Assembly: GCA_965368335.1 (NCBI GenBank)
Contig: CBDUMN010000009.1
Span: 1 to 55,532 of the forward strand
Direction of reading: 5' to 3'
From: CBDUMN01 sp965368335
GTDB lineage: Bacteria > Pseudomonadota > Alphaproteobacteria > Rhodospirillales > JAPHRK01
Length of the DNA stretch: 55,532 nucleotides
Part shown: one piece after another, positions 32,016 to 43,608 of the stretch
Layout of the letters: each line of letters begins with the position of its first letter
How positions within the stretch are numbered: position 1 is the stretch's first letter
Position numbers and translations under genes: made by a program
Notes under the pieces: generated by a model
Seen by the model: the letters and a program-made list of their open reading frames with translations, nothing else
Told to the model about the DNA's origin: nothing
The model's database searches: none

Positions 32016-33038
32016 TTAGCGAGCCTTTGCCGCTTGGGCGATACGGATCAATGTTCGGCCGCAAATGGCCTCGGCCGGATTGCCGGTTACTTTACAATCA
32101 AGTTCAGCCTCGGTGAGAAAACCCAGGGCCGTTTCAAGTTTGCTGGGCGGCCAGCGATGGACCTGGGCCTTGAAGGCGTCCGCCACTTTAAAGAACAGGG
32201 GAGGGCGCAATTTTTTCATGGCCTGCTCTAAACCAACACCCTCGGATACGTAACCAGAGACAAGATGCAACTTCTGAAAGTGTCGAGAGACGGAGCGGAG
32301 TACGGTTATCGGTTGATTTCCTTCCTCCAGGGCGCGTGAGAGAGCCTTTTCCAGGCCCTTTTGGTCGCCATTCGCCGCTGTTTGGGCGACTTCATCAAGA
32401 GAAAAGCCGCTATTTTCACCGGTACAGGCCTTAGCGTCCTGCAGACTGACGGATCCTTGCCCACCTTTATAAAGGACAATCTTGTCGAGCTCTGATCGGG
32501 TTAATCGGCGGTCGGCTCCGAGTTGCTCAATAAGAAAAGAGCGGGCGTCCGGCTCGACCGTCAATCCGGCAGCGCCCAGGGTTTCGGTAATCACTTGCCC
32601 AAGGGAGCGACCGTCATCCGCATAGCAGGGGAGAGCCGCCAGATTGTTTTCTTTTTCGAACAGCTTACGAAGGGATGAGCGTGGTCCCAGTTCGCCGCCC
32701 TCGACAATGATCAGCGCATCGCCCGCCGGGTGTTCGGCGAATTCGGCGAGAAGCTTGGCCAGGGAGTCTCCTGCATTGCCAATCCGCACCGCGCGACGCC
32801 CTCCGACAAAAGAGATGGCGGCGGCTTCATCGGCTAGAAGGGCGGGGTCCTTGCGCAGCGTTTCGCTGGGCAAGTCGACGACATTGAACGGATCGGGAGG
32901 GTCCCCAGCGGCAAATTTGGTCAGCGCTTCCATTCTTTCCCGAACAAGCCCGGCGTCGGGCCCATAAACAAGAACCGCCCGGACCTTTGGGTCGGGTGAT
33001 TTTACAAAACCGTCGGCTTGGCGGGCGTTAATCTTCAC
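32016..33038 (-). CDS. holA: DNA polymerase III delta subunit
   Basis: Clamp-loader subunit that opens the beta sliding clamp. 340 residues with the N-terminal MKINARQADGFVKSPDPKVR, RAVLVYGPDAGLVRERMEAL (degenerate P-loop), the delta-specific LEKALSRALEEGNQPITVLR and the C-terminal LDCKVTGNPAEAICGRTLI. The start overlaps the lptE stop by four bases; it is the last gene of the DUF3576-leuS-lptE-holA block. Confidence 0.93.
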   Translation of the reverse strand: MKINARQADGFVKSPDPKVRAVLVYGPDAGLVRERMEALTKFAAGDPPDPFNVVDLPSETLRKDPALLADEAAAISFVGGRRAVRIGNAGDSLAKLLAEFAEHPAGDALIIVEGGELGPRSSLRKLFEKENNLAALPCYADDGRSLGQVITETLGAAGLTVEPDARSFLIEQLGADRRLTRSELDKIVLYKGGQGSVSLQDAKACTGENSGFSLDEVAQTAANGDQKGLEKALSRALEEGNQPITVLRSVSRHFQKLHLVSGYVSEGVGLEQAMKKLRPPLFFKVADAFKAQVHRWPPSKLETALGFLTEAELDCKVTGNPAEAICGRTLIRIAQAAKAR

Positions 33039-33569
33039 TGAGGCCAGTCATATCGCTTTTTAACCGTCGGCTCATGTTTGGGCTTGGACGGGTTGAGCAG
33101 GTATGCCGCAATACGTGTTTTGATATCTTCGGCAAGCAGCTTAACGGCTTTCTGGCGGGCATCTCGCTCTGCGGCGAGTTTATAGGGAGCAGAATCGATA
33201 ACGTCATAGCTTGATGTCGATTTCGACGTTCCCGAAAGCAGGGTTTCACGGCTTTCTAAGTCAAAAAGTTTGAAGCCCGCTGTGAGACGTAAGTCTGCAT
33301 TGGTGGTGGTTTCGTCTTCCCGCTTCAATCGCTCATTGATCGATTCATTAAGCGTTGTCGTGAGGCGATAGCGTGGAGTTGCCGGTTCGCCTTTCGGATT
33401 CATCAGAGTGAGCAGGCGGTTGCGCAGCATCTGGCCCCGGCGGTCCTCTATGGTATCGACCTGCACCGCCGCCAAGGCCTGGAGGGTCGGCGCGGTGCTG
33501 TGCTTGCCGTAAAGAGGACGGTAGCCGCACCCGGCTAAAATGCCGATAACCAGAAGGGGGGCAAGAAGC

Positions 33570-33583
<14 letters not shown>
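33035..33583 (-). CDS. lptE: LPS-assembly lipoprotein LptE
   Basis: Outer-membrane lipoprotein partner of LptD in LPS insertion. 182 residues with signal peptide and lipobox LAGC (about Cys19) followed by GYRPLYG, the usual start of mature LptE. Beta-strand and helix pattern includes YRLTTTLNESINERLKRED. The gene overlaps leuS by 14 bases and holA by 4; leuS-lptE-holA is a conserved order in many proteobacteria. Confidence 0.9.
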
Positions 33584-36131
<2,548 letters not shown>

Positions 36132-36184
36132 GATTCCTGAATTTCATAAAAGGCGCCCTAGACGCCGCTGTTTAATTTCTTAAC

Positions 36185-36204
36185 CAAAAAGGGGCCCCGG
36201 GGCC
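36185..36204 (-). terminator. Palindromic GC-rich terminator between the DUF3576 gene and leuS
   Basis: Palindrome AGGGGCCCCGGGGCCCCT, able to form a GGGGCC/GGCCCC hairpin, followed on the minus strand by TTTTTGG. It lies after the DUF3576 stop and before leuS, so leuS probably has readthrough or its own promoter. Confidence 0.75.
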
Positions 36205-36212
36205 CCTGGACA

Positions 36213-36743
36213 CTACTGTTCGATGGTTTCGTTACGCAGTTGGCGCGCCCGGGTCAAGATGGCGTTTTCGATATCGGTCGAAATATTTTCAGCCACAGGC
36301 GCGTCGCCCCATTGCCCGGAACCGGCTTTACTTTGTTTAAATACGCTAACCCGCACCCCATCGGCGCGTAAGGCCCGGCCAAGAATATAGATATTCATCT
36401 TAAAGCGTTCATCGGGCGTTTCGACGGGGCTGTGCCAGTCGGTGATGATGACGCCGCCAAAGGGATCGGCCGAATTGATCGGCATGAAAGAGATGGTGTC
36501 GAGTGTCGCCCGCCACAGGAAGCTGTTAACGCCGATACCCCCGGCGCCTGAATCCTCTTTGCGCTTCCGCTCACCGCCGAATGTGAGCCCGCCTTCACCA
36601 AAAATACTTTCCCGCTTCTGGTTCTCCGGCGCTTCCGGGTTCGGTGCTACATCCAAGGATTCACAGGCGCTGATCAATACTCCGGCCATCATCACCAGCC
36701 CCACACCAACGGCGCCGCGCCAGAGTTTCCACTTCGAAGCCAT
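36213..36743 (-). CDS. DUF3576-type lipoprotein
   Basis: 176 residues. Positively charged N-terminus, hydrophobic stretch VGVGLVMMAGVLISAC and lipobox ISAC (Cys27) indicate an outer- or inner-membrane lipoprotein. The rest contains GGIGVNSFLWRATLDTISFM and GVIITDWHSPVETPDERFKM, hallmark segments of DUF3576. Function unknown; the family is regularly found upstream of leuS and lptE, hinting at an envelope role. Confidence 0.85.
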   Translation of the reverse strand: MASKWKLWRGAVGVGLVMMAGVLISACESLDVAPNPEAPENQKRESIFGEGGLTFGGERKRKEDSGAGGIGVNSFLWRATLDTISFMPINSADPFGGVIITDWHSPVETPDERFKMNIYILGRALRADGVRVSVFKQSKAGSGQWGDAPVAENISTDIENAILTRARQLRNETIEQ

Positions 36744-37078
36744 TGAGCTCCCCCTAAACTGAAATTCCCTTTAAAAACAGGGAACGGCAAAAACAAGTTT
36801 TCTCTTTATATAGCCAAGCCATTGGGTTTCAAAGGACTATGAGGCCAGATTTTAATAACAATGCAGCGCCTTTTGTCGAGGTTGGCAAAAGCTCAACCAC
36901 CAAGGGCCTTTTAGCGTTTGTTGCAAAGATGACACAGTGATGAACTCTTGTCACAAAACAGCTTTTCCTTTTCTTGACCTTATACCTGTCCCATGGCTCT
37001 ATGCGTTCATTCGCAATTCTAGTTAACCATTTTCGGGAATGGTTCCCGGAAATTTAGGGAAATTCAGAGGGGATACTC
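36744..37078 (+). promoter_or_regulatory. Porin upstream region with overlapping hairpins
   Basis: 335 bp without a gene. A -35-like TTGACC is at 36974-36979; a fitting -10 is poor (CTCTAT near 36997). Close to the porin start there are two mutually exclusive inverted repeats: AACCATT/AATGGTT (37025-37044) and CGGGAA/TTCCCG (37034-37048). The ribosome-binding site AGAGGGG precedes the ATG. The minus-strand promoter of the DUF3576 gene lies at the other end. Confidence 0.4.
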
Positions 37079-38224
37079 ATGAAAAAAGTTCTCATCGGCA
37101 CTTCCGCACTGGTCGCCGCCGGCTTCATCGCCGCCGCTCCGGCCACTGCTGCTGAAAAAATCAAACTGGGTCTCGGCGGCTTCCAGAACACCTGGGTCGG
37201 TTTCGCCAGCCAGGACGGCGGTTATGAAGGCACCAACGACTACGGTTCCTTCGACGTCAAATCCAACTCCGAAATTCACTTCAAAGGCTCCAGCAAACTG
37301 GACAACGGCCTGACCGTTGGCGCTCATGTCGAACTCGAATCCGACCGTGACTCGGGCGGCGCAATCGACCACAGCTATGCTTACATTTCTTCCGCCGACA
37401 TGGGTACCTTGTACCTCGGCGGCACCGCCGGCGCTTTCGACCGTCTGTCGGTCAACGCTCCGACCGCTGCTTTCACCGGTGAAACCACCGGTGGCCAGGA
37501 AGGTCCGCGTCAGTGGATCGCCTCTCCGTTTGCGGTTGACGGCTCGGGGACCGCAGTTGGTGCTGAAATGATCAACTTTATCCACGCTGATGCTGGCGAC
37601 ACCAACCGTATCACCTACATCTCTCCGTCGTTCAGCGGTTTCCAGGTTGGTGCTTCCTACGTGCCCAGCACCCAGGCCAACCAGAATGCGAACGCCACCA
37701 AAGACGGCGCAAACAACGCCACTTCCGATGAGTACCAGTGGCACGCTTCTGCCAAGTACTCCGGCAACTTCGACGGCGTCGGCCTCAACCTGTCGGCTGG
37801 TTACCTGCGTCAGGATGACGACGAAACCGCTGCCAACACGGACGGCTACAAGCGCTGGCGCGCCAATGGTACCGTCAGCTACGCCGGCTTCACCTTCGGC
37901 GGTGGTTACACCTCCATCGACATTGACAACAGCACCGAATCCGGTCTGGACGGCAACGGCTGGAATGTTGGCCTGATGTACGCCACTGGCCCGTACAAAA
38001 TCAGCGGTAACTACTTCAAGTCTTCGGTCAAAGGCTCTGCCGATGCGACCGATCCGGATGATGATGTCTACACCTACTACGGTCTGAACGGCTCCTACAA
38101 CATGGGCCCGGGCGTTGACCTGAAGGCTTCGATCTCGAAAGTTAAGTACGAAGACGAAACCACGGTAGCCACCAACAGCAACGACGGTTGGTTCGCTGCT
38201 GCCGGTCTGAACCTGTCCTTCTAA
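37079..38224 (+). CDS. General-type outer-membrane porin
   Basis: 381 residues with a Sec signal peptide (MKKVLIGTSALVAAGFIAAA, cleavage after ATAA or TAA) and alternating beta-strands ending in the C-terminal Phe (AAGLNLSF) required for outer-membrane insertion. GFQVGASYVP, VGLMYATGPYKISGNYF and YYGLNGSYNMGPGVDLKAS are gram-negative porin-like strands. Codon use is strongly biased to C-ending codons, typical of an abundant protein. Loops are Asp/Asn/Thr-rich. Monocistronic, with a strong terminator. Confidence 0.92.
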   Translation: MKKVLIGTSALVAAGFIAAAPATAAEKIKLGLGGFQNTWVGFASQDGGYEGTNDYGSFDVKSNSEIHFKGSSKLDNGLTVGAHVELESDRDSGGAIDHSYAYISSADMGTLYLGGTAGAFDRLSVNAPTAAFTGETTGGQEGPRQWIASPFAVDGSGTAVGAEMINFIHADAGDTNRITYISPSFSGFQVGASYVPSTQANQNANATKDGANNATSDEYQWHASAKYSGNFDGVGLNLSAGYLRQDDDETAANTDGYKRWRANGTVSYAGFTFGGGYTSIDIDNSTESGLDGNGWNVGLMYATGPYKISGNYFKSSVKGSADATDPDDDVYTYYGLNGSYNMGPGVDLKASISKVKYEDETTVATNSNDGWFAAAGLNLSF

Positions 38225-38253
38225 TTCTTAGAAGAACAGAGACCAAAGAATTT

Positions 38254-38280
38254 GGGGAGCGCCTCGGCGCTCCCCTTTTT
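38254..38280 (+). terminator. Intrinsic terminator after the porin gene
   Basis: Perfect 10-bp stem GGGGAGCGCC / GGCGCTCCCC with a two-base centre followed by TTTTTC. Confidence 0.93.
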
Positions 38281-38307
38281 CTTTGCCTAATTACGACCAG
38301 AATACAG

Positions 38308-40167
38308 CTAAGCCCTGACTATTCGACGTAGGGTATCGCCAAATTTTGCAGCAAAGTCTTTTCCATCACAAAGAGTTGATATCATTAGTCTTTCTGCTCG
38401 CTCGCGTCTTTTAACCGTTAGATTTTCATGACTTTGGGCGAGATTGACGGCGAGATCGATATAATCGGCCTCACAGGAAGCAACGAGCGAGGACTCGCCA
38501 AGAGCCCGTGCAAGACTGACCCCCACACGACCGGCGTGCCGGGACCCCTCTAGAATGACGACGGGAACGCCCATAGAGAAAGCCTCGCAGGTTGTCGTTG
38601 TTCCATTATAAGGGAAGCAATCCAGAGCGATATCGACGCTGTTGTAGGCCTCAAGGTGAGCTGATGTCGTATCTTGGAAGGGAAGAAAGTCAATTTTTTC
38701 CGGATTGAGGCCGGATTGTTGGCACAAATTCAGTAAATATTTCAGGCTATCCTCATTTGCCGTCGCGGTATTCTTGAAAAGCAGTCGACTATTTTTTGTG
38801 CGTTCGAGGATTTTCGCCCAGACCTTTAATGTTTTAGGTTGGATTTTTCTTATGGCATTGAACGAGCCAAAAGTAATGAAACCATTGTAATCCACCGGAG
38901 ATTCTTTTATCCGCGGTTTCATATCTGGAGGGGCAAATGCCAAGAAGCATCTGTCTAACCGGACCAATTTTTCCGAATGATACTGATCGGCAGGTCCTGA
39001 TGGATCGGTAATATTATCGACAATGCGATAGTCGATGCTAGGCAGGCCGGTTGTATTTGGATAGCCAAGCCAGGTAATTTGTATTGGGGCGGGCCTTTTA
39101 GCCAGGGCAAGCAGTCTGTTGCCTTTTGTATGCCCCGCCATTTCAATGGCGATATCAATCTTTCTTTCTTTGACCTTTCGGACAAGAGCATCATCGGAGA
39201 GCTTATGGGTATCAATCCATTCCTTTGCAAAGGTTTTAAGCTCTTGTGTGTAGCTGTCTGGTCTGTCTGTATTGGAAAAGCAGGCAATTTCAAATTGTGA
39301 TGGATCCAGATGGATCAGTAGGGGCTTGATAAAATAATAAACAGAATGCCGTCTTAAATCCGGTGAGAAAAATCCTAAGCGGATTGGCTTATCTGCCTGC
39401 TGCCTTTTGGTGCTCGTTGTTTCATTTTCAGTCGGGGAAGAGGCATAGCGCTTCGCCCATAAGTGAGCATAAGATGCAACCTCTTCATCCGATATGGAAT
39501 CCAAAAAATTAACATTAAAGGCAAGGGCTTGCCCGGCAATCGAATTGTTCCCACGGCTTTCTTCGACTGCTTTGTACCATTTGACGGCCTGCTCGGCTGA
39601 GCCGAGACACCTCCATGCATTTGCCAGATTGTTTAGGACATCAGCATCTTGCGGCAGCATTTCATAAGAGCGGCGGAGATAGTCAATTGCTTCGTCATAT
39701 CGGCCTGTTTGGGATAAAGCAATTCCAAGGCCATTGAGAATTTGCGTATCATCTGGCGCTCTCGTGAGAAGTGAGCGAAAAGTTTCGGCTGCTACTTGCG
39801 GATTGCCGAGCGCAATCTGATTAAAGGCGGCGTTATATTGGGCGTCGGGAAAGTTGGGCTTCCGGCTGAGGGCTTTTTCAAAGGCCTCTTGGGCCTCTTT
39901 GAATTTGCCTTGCTCTTTCAGGGTGTTGCCGAGATTATTCCAGGCTTCTGCATTTTTTCCATCGACTTTCACTGCAACCCTAAAGTGTTGCGTGGCCTTT
40001 TTAAAGTTTCCAGCCTGAGCTGCTGCTAAACCGGCAGCCATCAGCAAGTTGGGATTGCGTTTATCTTTTTTCAGAAGTTTTTCAAAAACTCGACTGGCCT
40101 CAGTCAGGTTTCCCTGATTTAGGTAGGTTAAACCCTGTTGGAATTCCTGAGTCGCCGAGTTGTTCAT
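38308..40167 (-). CDS. TPR protein with O-GlcNAc-transferase (GT41, SPINDLY-type) catalytic domain
   Basis: 619 residues. About six tetratricopeptide repeats fill residues 5-215 (for example NAEAWNNLGNTLKEQGKFKE). The GT41 part follows: LGFFSPDLRRHSVYYFI with the conserved His, IDIAIEMAGHTKGNRLL, RPAPIQITWLGYPNTTGLPS, ITFGSFNAIRKIQPKTLKVW, LLFKNT (probable nucleotide-binding Lys) and TTTCEAFSMGVPVVILEG. Bacterial homologues glycosylate flagellin or other surface proteins; the substrate here is unknown. Base composition is more AT-rich than the porin or leuS, suggesting transfer together with the neighbouring methyltransferase. Confidence 0.92.
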   Translation of the reverse strand: MNNSATQEFQQGLTYLNQGNLTEASRVFEKLLKKDKRNPNLLMAAGLAAAQAGNFKKATQHFRVAVKVDGKNAEAWNNLGNTLKEQGKFKEAQEAFEKALSRKPNFPDAQYNAAFNQIALGNPQVAAETFRSLLTRAPDDTQILNGLGIALSQTGRYDEAIDYLRRSYEMLPQDADVLNNLANAWRCLGSAEQAVKWYKAVEESRGNNSIAGQALAFNVNFLDSISDEEVASYAHLWAKRYASSPTENETTSTKRQQADKPIRLGFFSPDLRRHSVYYFIKPLLIHLDPSQFEIACFSNTDRPDSYTQELKTFAKEWIDTHKLSDDALVRKVKERKIDIAIEMAGHTKGNRLLALAKRPAPIQITWLGYPNTTGLPSIDYRIVDNITDPSGPADQYHSEKLVRLDRCFLAFAPPDMKPRIKESPVDYNGFITFGSFNAIRKIQPKTLKVWAKILERTKNSRLLFKNTATANEDSLKYLLNLCQQSGLNPEKIDFLPFQDTTSAHLEAYNSVDIALDCFPYNGTTTTCEAFSMGVPVVILEGSRHAGRVGVSLARALGESSLVASCEADYIDLAVNLAQSHENLTVKRRERAERLMISTLCDGKDFAAKFGDTLRRIVRA

Positions 40168-40218
40168 AAAATTACGTTTTTATCAGAAGCATTTAAGGTG
40201 AAATGACGGGGGAATGAC

Positions 40219-40734
40219 TCACTTAGTCGCCTTCATGTTAAGGCTAACTGGCTCTTTGTCCCAAAATGTTTGGCGGCTACCATCATCAAAATGGACAAAC
40301 TGCTTTACCCTTTTGGGGTTCCTAAACCCCGCCTCCGACAAAAAGCTTCTTAGAAAATCCTCGTTTAAGCCAACTTTGTGAAAATCAAAAGGGTTTCCTT
40401 GGCCCCCAAACATCATCCGCATGATATGAAAACGATCCTTCGCTGATAGGCCGGGGGTTAAATAGTGTTTGCAGAGTGCATCGAGGTCGGGAACGCTGAT
40501 TAAAACAGCCCCCCCTGGCTTAAGGACCCTATGCCACTCCCTGAGAGCGACTGGCAGTTCGTTCAGATATCCGAGATGTTCAAGTACATGACTGGCATAA
40601 ATTTCTTTGACAGATTGATCTTCAATCTGTGACAGGTCTTTGCAGTCGCATACAAAATCGACATGTGGGCCAGGCTGAATATTAACGATTGACCAGCCGG
40701 TTTTGGTGATTTCGCCACCGATATGAAGCCTCAT
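40219..40734 (-). CDS. Class I SAM-dependent methyltransferase, short type
   Basis: 171 residues. The core is a truncated Methyltransf_11-like fold: DFVCDCKDLSQIEDQSVKEI, ASHVLEHLGYLNELPVALRE, WHRVLKPGGAVLISVPDLD and SEAGFRNPKRV. The usual N-terminal GxGxG SAM loop is not evident; HIGGEITKTGWSIVNI replaces it, as in a family of glycan-cluster methyltransferases. Paired with the TPR glycosyltransferase 51 bases downstream, so a role in sugar or surface-structure modification is plausible but inferred. AT-rich. Confidence 0.75.
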   Translation of the reverse strand: MRLHIGGEITKTGWSIVNIQPGPHVDFVCDCKDLSQIEDQSVKEIYASHVLEHLGYLNELPVALREWHRVLKPGGAVLISVPDLDALCKHYLTPGLSAKDRFHIMRMMFGGQGNPFDFHKVGLNEDFLRSFLSEAGFRNPKRVKQFVHFDDGSRQTFWDKEPVSLNMKATK

Positions 40735-40782
40735 TAATATGTTTCCTCAGAAATTCCTTTGTCCATAGAGCATGGATAAAAA

Positions 40783-41403
40783 CTACTTACGGTCCTTCGT
40801 CAAAAATAAGCCAATTCCCGACAGACCACATATTTTTACGCCCTTGAGGCACCGTACGGATATCGCGTCCACGCCCCCGAGAGGAATAGTACGGCCTTTT
40901 GATATCCTTGCAAGTCTCTGGAAGCCCCGTGGCCCCAAAGTTTGCCGATTGGGGTGGCTGAGCGTCGGAAAAACCGGCGATATCAAAACCAAATCTGCGG
41001 CAATCGATTGTGCCTTTGCGGCTTCTTTTCGGCTATGAACGGCGGTGCTGACCAGCCAGTTATGACAGGGCCGCCTCGGTGCGCCAGCCAGTTTTTCTGC
41101 CGCTCGGCTTGACCAGTGGACTCCGTGGGCGCCGCAGCGGATCGCCAGTTTCAGATCATTGGAGATCAATATCCGGATTTTGTTGCGCCGACCCGCCTTT
41201 ACCAGTTTTTTGGCAATGGCCTCACGGCTCTTAACCCCATAATGTCGCAGAATGATCGCTGAACCTTTGGGGAGCCGGGGCAGCAGGGATATAGGATCAG
41301 GAAGCCGTTTCTCGTCGGACATGACAATAAACCGGGGGAACTTATCGGCTATGGGACTCCGAATTCCCAGTATCCGTTGGAAGACTTGTAAGCGAGGCCC
41401 CAT
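40783..41403 (-). CDS. Thiamine phosphate synthase-like protein (ThiE/TenI fold)
   Basis: 206 residues; an ATG at 41322 would give a shorter form. TIM-barrel features of the ThiE/TenI group: LPKGSAIILRHYGVKSREAI, GAHGVHWSSRAAEKL, LVSTAVHSRKEAAKAQSIAA, LVLISPVFPTLSHPNRQTLG and IPLGGVDAISVRCLKGVKIC. The canonical ThiE motifs (HLGQ-D and GxSxH) are replaced by HWSS and STAVH, so enzymatic activity is uncertain. No TPP riboswitch or other thi gene is adjacent. Confidence 0.7.
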   Translation of the reverse strand: MGPRLQVFQRILGIRSPIADKFPRFIVMSDEKRLPDPISLLPRLPKGSAIILRHYGVKSREAIAKKLVKAGRRNKIRILISNDLKLAIRCGAHGVHWSSRAAEKLAGAPRRPCHNWLVSTAVHSRKEAAKAQSIAADLVLISPVFPTLSHPNRQTLGPRGFQRLARISKGRTIPLGGVDAISVRCLKGVKICGLSGIGLFLTKDRK

Positions 41404-41450
41404 GAGTGTATCCGTTAAACTCTTTCAAACTTTATAGCATCAGCATTTCC

Positions 41451-42131
41451 ATGCCGCACCTTATCCCCGTCGCCGAAAATCTAAAAACCGTTTTACAAGA
41501 AATATCAAATGCCTGCCGGGATGCGGGACGTGAGTCCGACAGCGCTTCGCTGGTTGCGGTAAGCAAGGTAAAACCGGTCGAGGATATCCGTCCGGCGCTT
41601 TTGGCGGGGCAGCGGATTTTTGGAGAAAACCGGGTCCAGGAGGTCTGTGAAAAATGGCCCCGCCTGAAAGAGGAATTCGAAAATGTTGAGTTGCACCTCA
41701 TCGGCCCTTTACAAACCAATAAGGTGAAAGACGTTTTTCCTTTGCTTGATGTAATTGAAACGGTCGATCGCCCCAAACTGGCCCGTTATCTGGCGCGCGC
41801 TATGGAAGAAACCGGGCACCGCCCCGGCTGCTTTATTCAGGTCAACACGGGGGCCGAACCGCAAAAAGCCGGTGTTTTGCCCGAAGAGGCCGATGCCTTT
41901 ATCGCCTCCTGTCGGGATGAATTTCAATTGCCGGTCAAAGGCTTGATGTGTATTCCCCCTGTTGATGAGGAGCCCGCTTTGCATTTTGCACTGCTGCGTG
42001 AGATCGCCAAACGTAATGGCCTGGAAGGGCTGAGCATGGGCATGAGTGGTGATTTTGCGACGGCCATTAAATTTGGCGCGACCCATGTCCGGGTAGGCAC
42101 GGCGATTTTCGGTAGTCGGCCTAAGCTCTAA
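41451..42131 (+). CDS. yggS: YggS-type pyridoxal phosphate homeostasis protein
   Basis: 226 residues from the ATG at 41451 (MPHLIPVAENLKTVLQEI). The PLP-binding lysine lies in SLVAVSKVKPVEDIRPAL; other conserved parts are FGENRVQEVCEKWP, ELHLIGPLQTNKVKDVF, and LSMGMSGDFATAIKFGATHVRVG with the phosphate-binding loop. Functions in vitamin B6 and amino-acid balance, without known enzymatic turnover. Its stop overlaps the convergent L,D-transpeptidase-like stop by 4 bases. Confidence 0.94.
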   Translation: MPHLIPVAENLKTVLQEISNACRDAGRESDSASLVAVSKVKPVEDIRPALLAGQRIFGENRVQEVCEKWPRLKEEFENVELHLIGPLQTNKVKDVFPLLDVIETVDRPKLARYLARAMEETGHRPGCFIQVNTGAEPQKAGVLPEEADAFIASCRDEFQLPVKGLMCIPPVDEEPALHFALLREIAKRNGLEGLSMGMSGDFATAIKFGATHVRVGTAIFGSRPKL

Positions 42132-42622
42132 CCGATAGAAATTGTTCCGTCTGACCCACACTTAGACAGGACTTCCAACAGATCCTCCCGGCTCAGCGCC
42201 ACGCAGCCTTCGGTCGGCGCATAGTCGGGCTTTGCGATATGGATGAAGATGGCGCTGCCTTTGCCGGGGGTGACCGGGGCGTCGTTGTAGCCGATCACTA
42301 CGACGAGGTCGTAGAGACCATCATCGCGCCACAGGCTTTCATGGCTGGCGGTGAAAGGTTTTTCGATCAGCTGATTGTAGTTTGGGTGATCGGGAGCGTC
42401 GCACCAGCCGTCCTTTTTTTCAATAATTCTTGTCGATAAGCCTGTCTTGGGCTTTTTCAGCCGGTCGGCGCGGTAAAAGACTTGGCGTAAGGGAAAGCGG
42501 CCAAGGGGTGTTATGCCGTCGCCTTCTTTTTGCTTATCACCGACACCGCCGCGACCGAGGGCGCAGCGGTAGACCTTGCCGCTGCAAGTCAATGTCCCGG
42601 CGGAACGGACGATCAGGTCCAC
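42128..42622 (-). CDS. YkuD-domain L,D-transpeptidase-like protein
   Basis: 164 residues: VYRCALGRGGVGDKQKEGDG, ITPLGRFPLRQVFYR, and the catalytic YkuD motif HIAKPDYAPTEGCVALSRED with His and Cys (usual form H-x-S/T-x-G-C). No signal peptide is evident, which is unusual for a periplasmic peptidoglycan transpeptidase but common in this short proteobacterial subfamily. Substrate not determinable. It follows the 272-residue hypothetical gene by 19 bases. Confidence 0.87.
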   Translation of the reverse strand: MDLIVRSAGTLTCSGKVYRCALGRGGVGDKQKEGDGITPLGRFPLRQVFYRADRLKKPKTGLSTRIIEKKDGWCDAPDHPNYNQLIEKPFTASHESLWRDDGLYDLVVVIGYNDAPVTPGKGSAIFIHIAKPDYAPTEGCVALSREDLLEVLSKCGSDGTISIG

Positions 42623-42641
42623 GACTTCCTCCCCCTCGATC

Positions 42642-43460
42642 CTAAATCTTCAGGTTGGCGGCCGTTTGGCCCTGCATGCGGGCCTTGGCGGCGGCGTGGT
42701 AGCTGTCGAGGCCTTGCATCATTTTGCTGGTGAACCATTCGGGACTGGTTTCCGGTGTGCGCTGTTCGTTGCGCGCCGTCTGCTGAACCTGTTTGGCTCT
42801 CAGTTGCGCCTCTTCGGCCTGGCTATGACGCAGGGCGGCGAAGGGGTCGGCCTTCCTGGGCATGGAGGCTTCGGCGGCCTCGGCCAGCTGAACCGGGTCC
42901 TTGCCGACGTTGAGACTGGGAGACTTAGTCCACCAGGCATCGGCCGTCTGGTGGTCGGATGGCGATCTCAGGCCGGCAAAAGCCGAGCCGTTTCCCTCAG
43001 CCGCGGCGATTTGGGGTTCAGAGGGAAGGGGGGCGTAGTCTGGATTGATCCAGCCGCCGATTTCCCGAGGAGCCTGACCCTGCGCGCCAGCCTGCTGAGC
43101 GATCATCGGCTCGTTTGAGCCCTGGTCGTCCTGGAAAAGCGCCATCACATGTTCGCCTGCATCTTTACCGGTGGCTTCTTCGACGAAGACATTGGCCATG
43201 GCCGCCCCTGCGCCGATGGGGCCGCCCAAAAGGGCCCCGCCGAGAATACGCGGCATGGGCGCGATGGTGTCGCCGGTCACCGCTCTATAGAGGGTGGAGA
43301 CAACAGGGATATGTTGGAGAGGATTGACGATATCGAGCAGGTCGAAAAGATCGAAGCCGTCGTCGCCGAAGGCCTGGAGGTTGCTCTGCCCGTTTTGCGC
43401 CGCATTCGCCCCGTTGGGCGTGGCGATGGCCAACTGGCGTTCCGTTGCTGAAGTTTCCAT
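42642..43460 (-). CDS. Alphaproteobacterial conserved hypothetical protein
   Basis: 272 residues, function unknown. The first third contains FDLFDLLDIVNPLQHIPVVS and YRAVTGDTIAPMPRILGGAL, then a glycine-rich hydrophobic hairpin GGPIGAGAAMANVFVEEATG; this block recurs in many alphaproteobacterial hypothetical proteins. The remaining 150 residues are Ala/Gln/Pro-rich and look disordered, ending with a short helical stretch (TSKMMQGLDSYHAAAKARM). No signal peptide. It precedes the YkuD gene on the same strand. Confidence 0.75.
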   Translation of the reverse strand: METSATERQLAIATPNGANAAQNGQSNLQAFGDDGFDLFDLLDIVNPLQHIPVVSTLYRAVTGDTIAPMPRILGGALLGGPIGAGAAMANVFVEEATGKDAGEHVMALFQDDQGSNEPMIAQQAGAQGQAPREIGGWINPDYAPLPSEPQIAAAEGNGSAFAGLRSPSDHQTADAWWTKSPSLNVGKDPVQLAEAAEASMPRKADPFAALRHSQAEEAQLRAKQVQQTARNEQRTPETSPEWFTSKMMQGLDSYHAAAKARMQGQTAANLKI

Positions 43461-43608
43461 GGCGTTTGCGCCTTTGGTTGTTCCCGTTCGTCAGGAAGAA
43501 CTGCAAGGCCGATGCCAAACTTGAAATATGTTCTATTTCAATAAGATATTATGGAACGGTCGCTGCTGAGTCGGCAAAATCCCGCCCCTTAAGGGAAGAT
43601 GTTGCCGA

